From Frateuria_A sp051900415 (GTDB lineage Bacteria > Pseudomonadota > Gammaproteobacteria > Xanthomonadales > Rhodanobacteraceae), in NCBI RefSeq assembly GCF_051900415.1, contig NZ_JBHZGL010000004.1:1-64000 (forward strand): a stretch of DNA of 64,000 nt, in the 5' to 3' direction. The position numbers were made by a program, and so were the translations under genes. Positions 42,346 through 51,511 of the stretch are shown here, one piece after another. The notes beneath the pieces were generated by a model. That model made no database searches. It saw nothing but the letters and a program-made list of their open reading frames with translations, and had not been told where the DNA came from. How positions within the stretch are numbered: position 1 is the first letter of the stretch; each line of letters begins with the position of its first letter.

Positions 42346-43380
42346 ATGCTCAAGATCGACACCCACGCGCACATCCTGCCCCGCGACTGGCCCAACCTGG
42401 CCGCCAAGTACGGCAACGACCGCTTCCCGGTGATGACCCACACCGACGGCCGCCACCGCATCTACAAGGACGGCAAGTTCTTCCGCGAGGTATGGGACTC
42501 CGCGTTCGATCCGCAGACCCGGATCGACGACTACGCCCGCTTCGGCGTGGACGTGCAGGTGATTTCCACCGTGCCGGTGCTGTTTTCCTACTGGGCGCCG
42601 GGCTACCAGGCGCTGGAACTGCATCGCCACCTGAACGACCACATGGCCAGAATGTGCCATGACTTCCCGCGCCACTACGCCGGCATCGGCACGGTGCCGT
42701 TGCAGGCACCGGAGCTGGCGATTCGCGAGCTGGAGCGCTGCATCGACGAGCTGGGCCTGCAGGGCGTGCAGATCGGCTCGCACTGCAACGACTGGAACCT
42801 GGACGCACCGGAACTGTTCCCCTTCTTCGAGGCGGCGGCGGACCTGGGTGCAGCGATCCTGGTGCACCCGTGGGACATGATGGGCACCGACACCATGCCC
42901 AAGTACTGGATGCCCTGGCTGGTCGGCATGCCCGCCGAGCAGTCGCGCGCCGGCTGCTGCCTGGCCTTCGGCGGCGTGCTGGAGCGGCTGCCGAAGCTGC
43001 GCATCATGCTGGCCCACGGCGGCGGCAGCTTCCCCTGGTCGATCGGGCGTATCGAGCACGGCTTCCGCATGCGCCCGGACCTGGTCGCCACCGACAACCC
43101 GCGCAACCCGCGCGAGTACCTCAAGCGCCTGTACTTCGACTCCTGCGTGCACGACGAGCGGGCGCTGCGTTATCTCCTGGATGTGACCGGCGTCGATCGC
43201 GTCATGCTGGGCACCGACTATCCTTTCCCGCTGGGCGAACAGGAGCCCGGTAGCGGCATCGAGGCCCTGGGTCTGGATGAAGCGGACCGTGAGCGCTTGT
43301 TCCACGGCACCGCACTGGAATGGCTGGGCCTGCCCTTGCAGCGATTCGTCAACCCGGCACCTCTTTCGGAGCGTTCATGA
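42346..43380 (+). CDS. ACMSD-type amidohydrolase (2-amino-3-carboxymuconate-6-semialdehyde decarboxylase)
   Basis: A 344-residue member of the amidohydrolase-2/ACMSD family. Metal-binding motif DTHAHILP at the N-terminus, a His near 175 in LVHPWDMMG, HGGGSFPWSIGR and the C-terminal Asp in LGTDYPFPLG match ACMSD. This enzyme diverts the kynurenine pathway intermediate from quinolinate/NAD synthesis toward 2-aminomuconate degradation. Kynureninase is encoded 520 bp downstream, supporting this pathway. Its stop overlaps the next start as ATGA. A 167-bp divergent gap separates it from the sigma gene. Confidence 0.92.
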   Translation: MLKIDTHAHILPRDWPNLAAKYGNDRFPVMTHTDGRHRIYKDGKFFREVWDSAFDPQTRIDDYARFGVDVQVISTVPVLFSYWAPGYQALELHRHLNDHMARMCHDFPRHYAGIGTVPLQAPELAIRELERCIDELGLQGVQIGSHCNDWNLDAPELFPFFEAAADLGAAILVHPWDMMGTDTMPKYWMPWLVGMPAEQSRAGCCLAFGGVLERLPKLRIMLAHGGGSFPWSIGRIEHGFRMRPDLVATDNPRNPREYLKRLYFDSCVHDERALRYLLDVTGVDRVMLGTDYPFPLGEQEPGSGIEALGLDEADRERLFHGTALEWLGLPLQRFVNPAPLSERS

Positions 43381-43889
43381 CCCTTTTCCGCAGCTTCTTC
43401 CTGGCCGGCGCCCTGCTGCTGGCCGGCACCGCCTGTGCCACCGATGTCAGCATGGCCGGTGGCGAGGTCGCCTTCAGCACGCCGGACAACTGGGTCACCA
43501 TCATGGAGACCCAGGGCCTGCCTGAAATGCGCGTGTTCCAGGTGCCCGACCCCTCCCCCACCGCCCGCGACAACCTGGCTTCCGTCACGGTGGAAGTCGA
43601 ACCGGTCGGTGGCCTGGCCGCCTTCGAAGGTTACGTGGCCAACGCCACCCGCAAGGCCAAGGCGCTGGACGGTTACAACGCGATTGGCAGCCCGGACGGC
43701 CCCAACAGCCACGCCTACACCGCGCAGGACCACGGCACCGCCTACCACTACGACGAACGCTACTGGTTCCGGAACAACCACGCGGTCCGCCTGCGCTGCG
43801 CGCGCCCGGCCCGCAGCGAGGCCGGTGCCGCCTGGGCGGCCGCGTTCGACAAGGGCTGCGACGCGGTCGCCACCGATCTGGCTCGATGA
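43377..43889 (+). CDS. secreted 170-residue protein of unknown function
   Basis: The ATG at 43377 overlaps the ACMSD stop. A signal peptide (FFLAGALLLAGTACA) should direct it to the periplasm; cleavage after TACA, or lipidation of the Cys, are both possible. The mature part (VAFSTPDNWVTIMETQGLPE, AFEGYVANATRKAKALDGYN) is a soluble alpha/beta domain I do not recognise. Two Cys (LRCARP, KGCDAV) may pair. It is sandwiched between two kynurenine-pathway genes with tight spacing, so it is co-expressed, but no link to the pathway is evident. Confidence 0.85.
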   Translation: MTLFRSFFLAGALLLAGTACATDVSMAGGEVAFSTPDNWVTIMETQGLPEMRVFQVPDPSPTARDNLASVTVEVEPVGGLAAFEGYVANATRKAKALDGYNAIGSPDGPNSHAYTAQDHGTAYHYDERYWFRNNHAVRLRCARPARSEAGAAWAAAFDKGCDAVATDLAR

Positions 43890-43899
43890 GGTTCAAGGA

Positions 43900-45174
43900 A
43901 TGACTGACTACCAGGCCTCCGCCGCATGGGCCGCTGCCGCCGACGAAGCCGATCCGCTGCGCGCGTTCCGCGACGAGTTCCTGATTCCCCCGCATGAAGG
44001 CCGCGACTCGAACTATTTCTGCGGCAACTCGCTCGGCCTGCAGCCACGGGCAGTGCGCGAGGCCATCGCGGCGGAACTGGACTACTGGGGCGAGCTGGGC
44101 GTGGAAGGCCATTTCAAGGGCCGCCTGCCCTGGATGGACTACCACGAGTTCGTGCGCGACGACCTGGCACAGGTGGTTGGCGCCTTGCCCTCCGAAGTGG
44201 TCGCGATGAACACGCTGGGCGTGAACCTGCACCTGATGATGGTGAGCTTCTACCGCCCGACGCCCGAGCGCCACGCGATCCTGATCGAGGCCGGCGCGTT
44301 CCCGACCGATCGCTATGCGGTCGAATCGCAGATCCGCTTCCATGGCCATGACCCGGCCACCGCGTTGATCGAACTGGAAGCGGACGAGCCCAACGGCACG
44401 ATTTCCGAGGCGGCCTTCGAGCGGGCCCTGGCCGAGCACGGTGCGCGCACCGCGCTGGTGATGCTGCCGGGCGTGCAGTACCGCACCGGCCAGGCCTTCG
44501 ACCTCAAGGCGATCGCGCGCCTCGCACATGCGCAAGGTTGCCAGGTCGGTTTCGATCTCGCCCATGCGGTCGGCAACCTGCCGCTGCAATTGCACGACAG
44601 CGACGCCGACTTCGCCATCTGGTGCAGCTACAAATATCTCAATGCCGGCCCCGGTGCGGTCGGCGGCGCCTTTGTCCACGAGCGCCACGCGCGCGAAACG
44701 CTGCCGCGCTTCGCCGGCTGGTGGGGCCACGACAAGGCCACCCGCTTCCAGATGGGCCCGCAGTTCGTGCCCACGGCGGGCGCCGACGGCTGGCAGCTAT
44801 CCAATCCGCCGATCCTGGCACTGGCGCCGCTGCGCGTGTCGCTGGAGATTTTCCGCCGCGCGGGGATGGCGCGGCTGCGCGAAAAGTCGCTGGCGCTGAC
44901 TGGCTACCTGGAGTGGCTGGTGCGCACGCAGTTGCCGGACGTGCTGGAGATCGTCACGCCCGCCGCCCCGGCGCGCCGGGGCGCGCAGCTGTCGATCCGC
45001 GTGCTCGGTGGCCGCACGCGCGGACGTGCGCTGTTCGAGTATCTGATGGCCAACGGCATCATCGGCGATTGGCGCGAGCCGGACGTGATCCGCATCTCCC
45101 CCGCCCCGCTCTACAACCGCCACGCCGACTGCCTGGCCTTCGCCGAAGCGGTGCGCCGCTGGGCCAACGGCTGA
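43900..45174 (+). CDS. kynU: kynureninase
   Basis: A 424-residue PLP enzyme that cleaves kynurenine and 3-hydroxykynurenine to anthranilate or 3-hydroxyanthranilate plus alanine. Motifs: YFCGNSLGLQPRAVREAI near residue 42, VGFDLAHAVGNLPLQLHD and the PLP-lysine motif WCSYKYLNAGPGAVGGAFVH. The ATG at 43900 has AAGGA 4 nt upstream; a longer open frame upstream overlaps the previous gene. kmo and haaO are not in the window. Confidence 0.97.
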   Translation: MTDYQASAAWAAAADEADPLRAFRDEFLIPPHEGRDSNYFCGNSLGLQPRAVREAIAAELDYWGELGVEGHFKGRLPWMDYHEFVRDDLAQVVGALPSEVVAMNTLGVNLHLMMVSFYRPTPERHAILIEAGAFPTDRYAVESQIRFHGHDPATALIELEADEPNGTISEAAFERALAEHGARTALVMLPGVQYRTGQAFDLKAIARLAHAQGCQVGFDLAHAVGNLPLQLHDSDADFAIWCSYKYLNAGPGAVGGAFVHERHARETLPRFAGWWGHDKATRFQMGPQFVPTAGADGWQLSNPPILALAPLRVSLEIFRRAGMARLREKSLALTGYLEWLVRTQLPDVLEIVTPAAPARRGAQLSIRVLGGRTRGRALFEYLMANGIIGDWREPDVIRISPAPLYNRHADCLAFAEAVRRWANG

Positions 45175-45175
45175 C

Positions 45176-45790
45176 GTGTCCAGCCCGACGCACTGGGAGG
45201 CGGTCTATCGCAGCCGCTCGGCCCAGGCGGTGAGCTGGTACCGCCCGCACCTGGACGTCTCGCTCGCGCTGCTGCGCCAGGCGGGCCTGGAGGCTTCCTC
45301 GCGTCTGGTCGACGTGGGCGGCGGCGCTTCCACGCTGGTCGACGACCTGCAGGTGCTGGGCCTGACCGACATCACCGTGCTTGATCTATCGCAGACGGCG
45401 CTCGATGTCGCGCGCGAGCGACTGGGCATGCGCGGCAAGACGGTGCGCTGGATCGCCGGCGATCTCCTGGAAGCCGACTTCGCCCCTGCCGCCTTCGACC
45501 TTTGGCACGACCGGGCAGTACTGCATTTCCTCACTTCGCCGGAGGAAACCGCGCGTTACGCCGCACAGGTGATGCGCGCCTTGCGTCCGGGCGGGCATGC
45601 GGTCATCGGCGGCTTCGCGCCGGAGGGTCCGGAGCGCTGCAGCGGTCTGCCGGTGGCGCGGCGCTCGCCTGCCGACATCGCCTCCGTGCTCGGGCCGGCG
45701 TTTTGTCTGGTCGACGAAAGCACGGAGCGGCACACCACACCCGCAGGCACCGCCCAGACCTTCGCCTACGCGTTGCTCGAACGTCGCTGA
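45176..45790 (+). CDS. class I SAM-dependent methyltransferase
   Basis: A 204-residue methyltransferase with motif I LVDVGGGASTLVDDL, ITVLDLSQTALDVARERLG, and LWHDRAVLHFL, as in small UbiE-like enzymes with unknown substrate. The start is GTG at 45176, one base after the kynU stop, so it is the last gene of that operon. A palindromic repeat follows at 45806. Confidence 0.88.
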   Translation: MSSPTHWEAVYRSRSAQAVSWYRPHLDVSLALLRQAGLEASSRLVDVGGGASTLVDDLQVLGLTDITVLDLSQTALDVARERLGMRGKTVRWIAGDLLEADFAPAAFDLWHDRAVLHFLTSPEETARYAAQVMRALRPGGHAVIGGFAPEGPERCSGLPVARRSPADIASVLGPAFCLVDESTERHTTPAGTAQTFAYALLERR

Positions 45791-45805
45791 CCGCACCGGC
45801 CCCGG

Positions 45806-45878
45806 GTAGGATCCCGCTTGCGGGCGATGCTCTTTGGGCACTGGCCAACAAGAGCATCGCCCGCAAGCGGGCTCCTAC
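45806..45878. repeat. interspersed palindromic repeat, copy 1
   Basis: A 73-bp element whose arms GTAGGATCCCGCTTGCGGGC and GCCCGCAAGCGGGCTCCTAC are inverted copies, followed inward by GATGCTCTT and AAGAGCATC. The same arms recur at 57679-57749 and 63523-63596. It is of the REP type; it forms a long hairpin downstream of the methyltransferase gene. Confidence 0.9.
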
Positions 45879-45950
45879 AACAGGGGAATGCTTCATCGCA
45901 GCTTGATTGCAGATGCGCCAGGGTGGGACCTCCGCTGTCCGGAGACCGGC

Positions 45951-46451
45951 ATGAAAAACGACGCGCCCCACAACGATACCGACCTGAACAAGCTAGGCGA
46001 GCTGATCGACGACATCGAGGTGGCCATGATGACCACGCTGGCCCAGGACGGCTCGCTGGTCAGTCGCCCCCTGCAGACGCTCAAGCTGACCGCCGAAGGT
46101 GACCTGGTGTTCTTCACCGCCGCCGACAGCGCCAAGGTCGACCAGCTCACCGACGACCTGGACGTGAACCTCGCCTACGCCAACCAGGACGACAAATGCT
46201 ACGTCTCGGTACGCGGGCGGGCACGCATCAACCGCGATCCGGCGTTGATCGACGAGTTGTGGTCGCCCGCACAGAACGTGTTCTTCTCCGGCAAGGACGA
46301 CCCCAACCTGACGGTGCTGCGCGTGCGGGTACGCGACGCGATGTACTGGGAATCGTCGGGCAACTTCGTGGAGCGCGCGCTGGATTTCGCCCGGGGCATG
46401 TGGAACGAACAACCGCGCGACCTCGGCAACCAGGGCCATTTGCACGGCTGA
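45951..46451 (+). CDS. pyridoxamine 5'-phosphate oxidase-fold protein (general stress protein 26-like)
   Basis: A 166-residue split-barrel flavin-binding-type protein: VAMMTTLAQDGSLVSRPLQT, DLVFFTAADSAKVDQLTDDL and YVSVRGRARINRDPALIDEL. Family members bind FMN, FAD or related cofactors; the substrate is unknown. The ATG at 45951 has GGAGA 5 nt upstream; the open frame extends upstream into the repeat. It is convergent with argH. Confidence 0.9.
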   Translation: MKNDAPHNDTDLNKLGELIDDIEVAMMTTLAQDGSLVSRPLQTLKLTAEGDLVFFTAADSAKVDQLTDDLDVNLAYANQDDKCYVSVRGRARINRDPALIDELWSPAQNVFFSGKDDPNLTVLRVRVRDAMYWESSGNFVERALDFARGMWNEQPRDLGNQGHLHG

Positions 46452-46458
46452 CCGACGA

Positions 46459-46482
46459 CCCTTCCCCGATGGCGGGGAAGGG
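46459..46482. terminator. 10-bp-stem hairpin between convergent genes
   Basis: CCCTTCCCCG, loop ATGG, CGGGGAAGGG form a perfect stem in the 51-bp gap between the PNPOx-like gene and argH. No U tract on either side. It likely serves as a bidirectional terminator or 3'-end protector. Confidence 0.6.
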
Positions 46483-46502
46483 CTCGATGGGGGCAGCGGG
46501 TC

Positions 46503-47792
46503 CTATAGGGTTTCGAAACGTGCGCGCAGCAAGTCCAGGCGCAGGTCGCCGGCAGCGCCCGGCGAGGTGCGTTCGGCCAGGCTCCGCTCGGGCGTGCGTC
46601 CCTCGCCCGCCGCGGCGGCAGCCTCGGCCGCGGCGCGGTAGGCATCGCGGAACGGCACGCCGGCTGCCGCCTGCTCGATGGCAACGTCGGTCGCGTACAT
46701 CGTCGGCTCGATCGCCGCGCGCATGGCCGGCTCGTTCCAGCGCATGCGGCCCACCAGATCCGGCACCAGTTCCAACGCGGCAAGGCCGTGGGTCATGCCG
46801 TGGAAGATCGAGCCTTTGGAAAACTGCAGGTCGCGCTGGTAGCCGGTCGGCAGCGACAGGAGTTGCTCGATCTCGCAGCGCGCCGCGGCGACCGTGGCAT
46901 AGCTGGCGCGAAGCAGTTCGACGACATCGGGGTTGCGCTTGTTGGGCATGATCGAGCTGCCGGTGGTGTACTCCGGCGGCAGGCTGACGAAGCCGAATTC
47001 GGCGGTGGTGAACAACGACAGGTCCCAGGCCAGGCGGCGCAGGTCCAGCAGCGCGCTGGCCAGGGCTTCCAGCGCGGCCAGTTCGAACTTGCCGCGCGAG
47101 AGCTGCGCGTAGATCGGCGAGAGCTGCATGCGCGAGAAGCCCAGCGCGGCGGTGGTGTGCGCGCGATCCAGCGGCAGGTTCACGCCGTAGCCGGCGGCCG
47201 TGCCGAGCGGGTTGGCATCGATCCAGGCCAGCGTCTGGCGGGCGCGCAGGGCGTTGTCGATGAAACCTTCGGCGAAGCCCGCAAACCACATGGCCGTGGA
47301 GGACACCACGGCGCGCTGTAGGTGCGTGTAGCCCGGCAGCGGCAAGGCCGGCTGCGCCGCGCGGTCGAGGCACACTGCCGCGACGGCGCGGCAGTGCGTC
47401 GCCAGCGCGTCGAGCTTTTCCTTCAGCCACAAGCGCGTGGCGACCAGGATCTGGTCGTTGCGGCTGCGCCCGGTATGCACGCGCCGACCGGCATCGCCGA
47501 GCCGCTCCGTGAGCCGCGCCTCGATCGCCGAATGGCCGTCCTCGTAGCGCTCGTCCAGTACGAAGGCGCCCGAACGGAAATCCTGTCCCAGCGTGTCGAG
47601 CTCGCGTTCGAGTGCCGCGGCCTCGTCGGCGCTGACCACGCCGATGCGTTCGAGGCCCTCCACGTGCGCCTTGCTCGCGGTGATGTCGTACAGGAAGAAC
47701 TCGCGGTCCAGCAGCACGTCGTTGCCGGCGAGGAAACGCATGATCCGGGCGTCGGTTTCGACGCCGGCCTTCTGCCACAGGAGGTCGCTCAT
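46503..47792 (-). CDS. argH: argininosuccinate lyase
   Basis: A 429-residue ArgH (last step of arginine synthesis: argininosuccinate to arginine and fumarate). Motifs: HTGRSRNDQILVATRLW, PGYTHLQRAVVSS and the fumarase-superfamily signature GSSIMPNKRNPDVVELLR. The length is shorter than E. coli ArgH (457 aa) and agrees with the Xanthomonas type as I remember it. Its start overlaps the proS stop as ATGA. It is the last gene of the arginine cluster. Confidence 0.97.
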   Translation of the reverse strand: MSDLLWQKAGVETDARIMRFLAGNDVLLDREFFLYDITASKAHVEGLERIGVVSADEAAALERELDTLGQDFRSGAFVLDERYEDGHSAIEARLTERLGDAGRRVHTGRSRNDQILVATRLWLKEKLDALATHCRAVAAVCLDRAAQPALPLPGYTHLQRAVVSSTAMWFAGFAEGFIDNALRARQTLAWIDANPLGTAAGYGVNLPLDRAHTTAALGFSRMQLSPIYAQLSRGKFELAALEALASALLDLRRLAWDLSLFTTAEFGFVSLPPEYTTGSSIMPNKRNPDVVELLRASYATVAAARCEIEQLLSLPTGYQRDLQFSKGSIFHGMTHGLAALELVPDLVGRMRWNEPAMRAAIEPTMYATDVAIEQAAAGVPFRDAYRAAAEAAAAAGEGRTPERSLAERTSPGAAGDLRLDLLRARFETL

Positions 47793-49141
47793 GGCTGGTC
47801 GTCCGGTTGGAGGGGGAAAAGGGTCTGGCGCAGGAACGCGACCGCGTCGTCCGGGGCCATCTCGCGGCGTTCGCCGCTGGCTCGGTGTTTCAGCTCGACG
47901 CTGCCGGCATCCAGCCCGCGCGGGCCGACCAGCACCTGCCAGGGCAGGCCGACCAGGTCCATGCGCGCAAACTTGGCGCCCGGCCGCTCGTCGGTATCGT
48001 CGAGCAGGACGCTCAGGCCGGCCGAGCGCAGGCGGGCGTACAGCGACTCGCAGGCGGCATCGACGCGGGCATCGCCGTGCTTCAGATGCAGCAGGCCGAC
48101 CTGGAACGGCGCCACACCGTCCGGCCAGACGATGCCCTGCTCGTCATGGCTGGCCTCGATGATCGCGCCCATCAGTCGCGACACACCCACACCGTAGCAG
48201 CCACCATGGACCGGCCGGTCGACACCGTCGGCGTGGCGCACCATGGCGTTCATCGGCACCGAATACTTGGTGCCGAAGTAGAAGATCTGGCCGACCTCGA
48301 TGCCGCGTGCGAGCACTTGTCGTTCCACTGGCACGTCGCGCTCGAAGCGTTCCGCCTCATGCACGTCCTCGGTGGCGGCATAGGGCGCCGTCCATGCCTC
48401 GACCAGCGGCGTCAGGTCACTACCGTAGTCGACGTCGGCGCCTGGCACCGGCAAGTCCAGGACGGCCCGGTCGCAGAACACCGCCGACTCGCCGGTCTGC
48501 GCCAGCACAAGGAACTCGTGCGAGAGATCGCCGCCGATCGGGCCGGTTTCCGCACGCATGGGGATCGCCTTGACGCCCATCCGGTCGAACATGCGCAGAT
48601 ACGCCACGAACATGCGCTGGTAGGAACGGCGCGCGGCGGCCTCGTCCAGGTCGAACGAATAGGCGTCCTTCATCAGGAACTCGCGCCCGCGCATCACCCC
48701 GAAGCGCGGGCGCTGCTCGTCGCGGAACTTCCACTGGAACTGGTAGAGGTTGAGCGGCAGGCTGCGCCAGGAGTTGACGTAGCTGCGGAAGATCCGGGTG
48801 ACCATTTCCTCGTTGGTCGGACCGTACACCAGCTCGCGCTCGTGGCGGTCGCGGATGCGCAGCATCTCCGGGCCATAGGCCTCGTAGCGTCCGCTCTCGC
48901 GCCACAGGTCGGCCAGCTGCAGCGTAGGCATCAGCAGTTCGACCGCGCCGGCACGATCCATTTCCTCGCGCACGATGCGCTCGATGTTCCTGAGCACGCG
49001 CAGGCCCAGCGGCAGCCAGGCGTAGATGCCGGCCGCTTCCTGCCGGATCAGGCCGGCGCGCAGCATCAGCCGATGCGAGGCGATCTGCGCCTCGGCTGGG
49101 TTTTCCTTGAGCGTGGGGAGCAGGTAGCGGGTCAGGCGCAT
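47789..49141 (-). CDS. proS: prolyl-tRNA synthetase, short form without the INS editing domain
   Basis: A 450-residue ProRS. Class II motif 1 region GIYAWLPLGLRVLRNIERIV, the YGPTNEEMVT and FRDEQRPRFGVMRGREFLMK motif 2 region, then YSFDLDEAAARRSYQRMF, are all intact. Motif 3 (HGGCYGVGVSRLMGAIIEAS) and the anticodon-binding domain (FQVGLLHLKHGDARVDAA onwards) are present. The usual gammaproteobacterial ProRS (about 570 aa) has an insertion domain between motifs 2 and 3 that edits Ala-tRNA-Pro; it is absent here, as in alphaproteobacterial ProRS. It lies between argC and argH, overlapping argH by 4 bp. Whether a second, full-length proS exists elsewhere cannot be seen. Confidence 0.94.
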   Translation of the reverse strand: MRLTRYLLPTLKENPAEAQIASHRLMLRAGLIRQEAAGIYAWLPLGLRVLRNIERIVREEMDRAGAVELLMPTLQLADLWRESGRYEAYGPEMLRIRDRHERELVYGPTNEEMVTRIFRSYVNSWRSLPLNLYQFQWKFRDEQRPRFGVMRGREFLMKDAYSFDLDEAAARRSYQRMFVAYLRMFDRMGVKAIPMRAETGPIGGDLSHEFLVLAQTGESAVFCDRAVLDLPVPGADVDYGSDLTPLVEAWTAPYAATEDVHEAERFERDVPVERQVLARGIEVGQIFYFGTKYSVPMNAMVRHADGVDRPVHGGCYGVGVSRLMGAIIEASHDEQGIVWPDGVAPFQVGLLHLKHGDARVDAACESLYARLRSAGLSVLLDDTDERPGAKFARMDLVGLPWQVLVGPRGLDAGSVELKHRASGERREMAPDDAVAFLRQTLFPLQPDDQP

Positions 49142-49190
49142 GGCAGTGTCTCGGTAGCGGACAACAGGGCAAAGGCGACGCGGCCTCGCC

Positions 49191-50156
49191 TCACGGTCGC
49201 GCTGCAGGCGTCACCGGAATACCCGTCAATTCGCCCTGCCCCAGCGCGCGGTTGATGTTCTGCATGGCCTGTGTGGCGGCGCCCTTGAGCAGATTGTCCA
49301 GCGTGGCGACCACCACCACGCGACGTCCGTCGAGGGCCATGGCAAAGCCACCGATCTCCGCGTGGTGCTTGCCGGCGATACGGCTGACCCACGGCGCCTC
49401 GTCCTGCACGCGCACGAGCGGCTCGTCCTCGTAGGCATGGTTGAACCGGGCCATCACGTCCTCGCGCTTCATCGCCCGTGCGAGGTAGAGGTTGCAGGTG
49501 ACGGTGAGGCCGCGAAAGTGCGGCGCGACGTGCGGCATGAACTCCACCGGCACGCCCAGGCGCGCCGAGGTCTCACGCTCGTGCATGTGACCAGTGAGCG
49601 AATACGGCATCAGGTTGTCGCGCAGCTTCTCCGGATCGTTCTTGTCCGAGGGTGTGGTGCCGGCACCCGAGTAGCCCGACACGCCGAAGCACACCGGCGG
49701 CGCGGCGAGCAGGTCCTTCAGCGGCGCGACCGCCAGCTGGATCGCGGTGGCGTAGCAACCGGGATTGCTGATGCGCCGCTGGCCACGCCAGCGGCCGCGC
49801 GTCAGCTCGGGCAGGCCGTAGTACCAGCGCTCGTCGAAGCGATAGTCCGCCGACAGGTCCACGATCAGCGGATCGGCGCCGGCCTTGTCGAAGGCTTCCA
49901 CGCAGGCGCCTGCCTTGCCATTGGGCAGCGCCAGGATCACCACGTCGGCGCCCAGCGCGGGCAGGTCTTCATGCGCCGGGGCGCTGTAGCGCAGCTCGCC
50001 GGTGTACTCGGGCACGTGCGCGTCCACGCGCTGGCCCTCCAGTTCGCGCGAGGAGACATAGGCCAGCTGCAGCGCCGGATGCCGCGCGATGAGGCGGACC
50101 AGCTCCGCACCGGTATGGCCGCGTGCGCCGACGATGCCTACGGTCTTCTTGTCCAT
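49191..50156 (-). CDS. argC: N-acetyl-gamma-glutamyl-phosphate reductase
   Basis: A 321-residue ArgC: nucleotide-binding VGIVGARGHTGAELVRLIAR, catalytic-Cys motif SNPGCYATAIQLAV, and SGYSGAGTTPSDKND. It reduces acetylglutamyl phosphate to the semialdehyde. I chose ATG 50156 because it matches the family N-terminus and GAGG precedes it; an in-frame GTG at 50171 overlaps the argB stop and would add five residues. Confidence 0.97.
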   Translation of the reverse strand: MDKKTVGIVGARGHTGAELVRLIARHPALQLAYVSSRELEGQRVDAHVPEYTGELRYSAPAHEDLPALGADVVILALPNGKAGACVEAFDKAGADPLIVDLSADYRFDERWYYGLPELTRGRWRGQRRISNPGCYATAIQLAVAPLKDLLAAPPVCFGVSGYSGAGTTPSDKNDPEKLRDNLMPYSLTGHMHERETSARLGVPVEFMPHVAPHFRGLTVTCNLYLARAMKREDVMARFNHAYEDEPLVRVQDEAPWVSRIAGKHHAEIGGFAMALDGRRVVVVATLDNLLKGAATQAMQNINRALGQGELTGIPVTPAARP

Positions 50157-50167
50157 TTTTTCCAGCC

Positions 50168-51511
50168 TCACGCTGCGTTATTCGTCAGGGGGAGGGCATC
50201 GGCCAGCGTGGGCAAGCGGTGCGCGCAGTGGGCCACGCAGCGCTCGATCAACCGGAAGTCATCGATGCCATACCAGTACACCTTCCAGCGCGGCTGCTTG
50301 AGCGAACCGTCGCATTCGGCGTCGTAGAACGGATTGATGCTGTTGCCGTGGCGCGAGCGCCAGAACAGTCGCGGGTTGGCCTCGCGCATCACCAGCCACA
50401 CGGCACGCCCGAGGCCTTCGCCCTGCGCTTCGTCCAGCACGGCGAACTTGTCCAGGTAGGCCATGCCCTCTTCCTGCGTCAGGATCATCGCGGCGCGGTA
50501 GTTCTCGCTTACGTAGATACGGTACGGCCGGGTGCGCTCGAAGTAGTCCGGCACCAGCGCACGGCCGAAGCTCGACTCGATCAGCACGCGCAGACGTGCC
50601 CGATCCACGCCCTCCCACGAATCGAAGCTGAGCACCTTCTCGCCCCGCCGAACCAGCGTGCCCGAGCCCTTGTGGGTGAACAGCTCCTTGGCCAGCTCCG
50701 CCGGCCGCGTGATCGACACCGACGAGGTGAGCGGCAGGTCGGCCAGCAGGTCGGCGATCTGTTCGATCTTCAGGCGCATGCCGCCGTCGATCCACGGCTG
50801 CGCCATCAGGTGCTCGTACTCGGTGGAGAGGTTGATCGAGTCGATTACCTGGCCCTGCGCATCGAGCATGCCGCCGGTGCCGGTGAGGAACACGATCTTG
50901 TACGGCTGCAGCACGCGCACCAGCTCGTTGGCGGCGATATCCGCGTTGATGTTGAGCAGCTGGCCTTCGGACGTTTCGCCCAGGCTGGCGATGACGGGAA
51001 TGGCGTTGGCCCGCAGCGCCGCTTCGATGGGCGCGAGCTCGATGCCGGTCGTCCTGCCGACCATGCCCAGCGTTTCGCGGTCAAGGTAGTCGGACATGAA
51101 TACGCCCGACGCTACCGACACGGCGCGGGTGTCCATCGCATGCAGAGCGTCGACCAGACGCAGGTTCTGCTGCTGGAACACGCGCCGCACCACGCCCATC
51201 GCCTGCGGCGAGGTCACGCGCAGGCCGCCGACCGTCTGCTTGGCGATGCCGGCCGCGGCCAGCTCCTGGTCGAGCTGCGGGCCGGCGCCGTGCAACACGA
51301 TCGGCGTCAGGCCGACCTGTTGCAGGAACGTCAGCGAGGAGGCGAGCGCCGGCAGGTCATCGCGCAGCACGGCGCCGCCGACTTTCACTACCGCGAAGCG
51401 CTTGGCGTCGACCTGCGAGAAGCGCTTGAGGTACTGCTGGATTTCCTTCGCGCTGCCCATCGCCGAAAGCAGGCGGACGATGGTCTGGCGGGTCTTGGAG
51501 TCTGTGGTCAT
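50168..51511 (-). CDS. argB: bifunctional N-acetylglutamate kinase/synthase
   Basis: A 447-residue fusion: an amino-acid kinase domain (about 1-285: FAVVKVGGAVLRDDLPALAS, LTPIVLHGAGPQLDQELAAA, VFLTGTGGMLDAQG) followed by a GNAT-type domain (about 300-440: KVLSFDSWEGVDRARLRVLI, IYVSENYRAAMILTQEEG, EGLGRAVWLVMREANPRLFW). This Xanthomonas-type enzyme makes N-acetylglutamate and phosphorylates it, so no separate argA is needed. The ATG has no visible Shine-Dalgarno site and lies within the long inverted repeat described separately. ATG at residue 18 is a possible alternative. Confidence 0.95.
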   Translation of the reverse strand: MTTDSKTRQTIVRLLSAMGSAKEIQQYLKRFSQVDAKRFAVVKVGGAVLRDDLPALASSLTFLQQVGLTPIVLHGAGPQLDQELAAAGIAKQTVGGLRVTSPQAMGVVRRVFQQQNLRLVDALHAMDTRAVSVASGVFMSDYLDRETLGMVGRTTGIELAPIEAALRANAIPVIASLGETSEGQLLNINADIAANELVRVLQPYKIVFLTGTGGMLDAQGQVIDSINLSTEYEHLMAQPWIDGGMRLKIEQIADLLADLPLTSSVSITRPAELAKELFTHKGSGTLVRRGEKVLSFDSWEGVDRARLRVLIESSFGRALVPDYFERTRPYRIYVSENYRAAMILTQEEGMAYLDKFAVLDEAQGEGLGRAVWLVMREANPRLFWRSRHGNSINPFYDAECDGSLKQPRWKVYWYGIDDFRLIERCVAHCAHRLPTLADALPLTNNAA

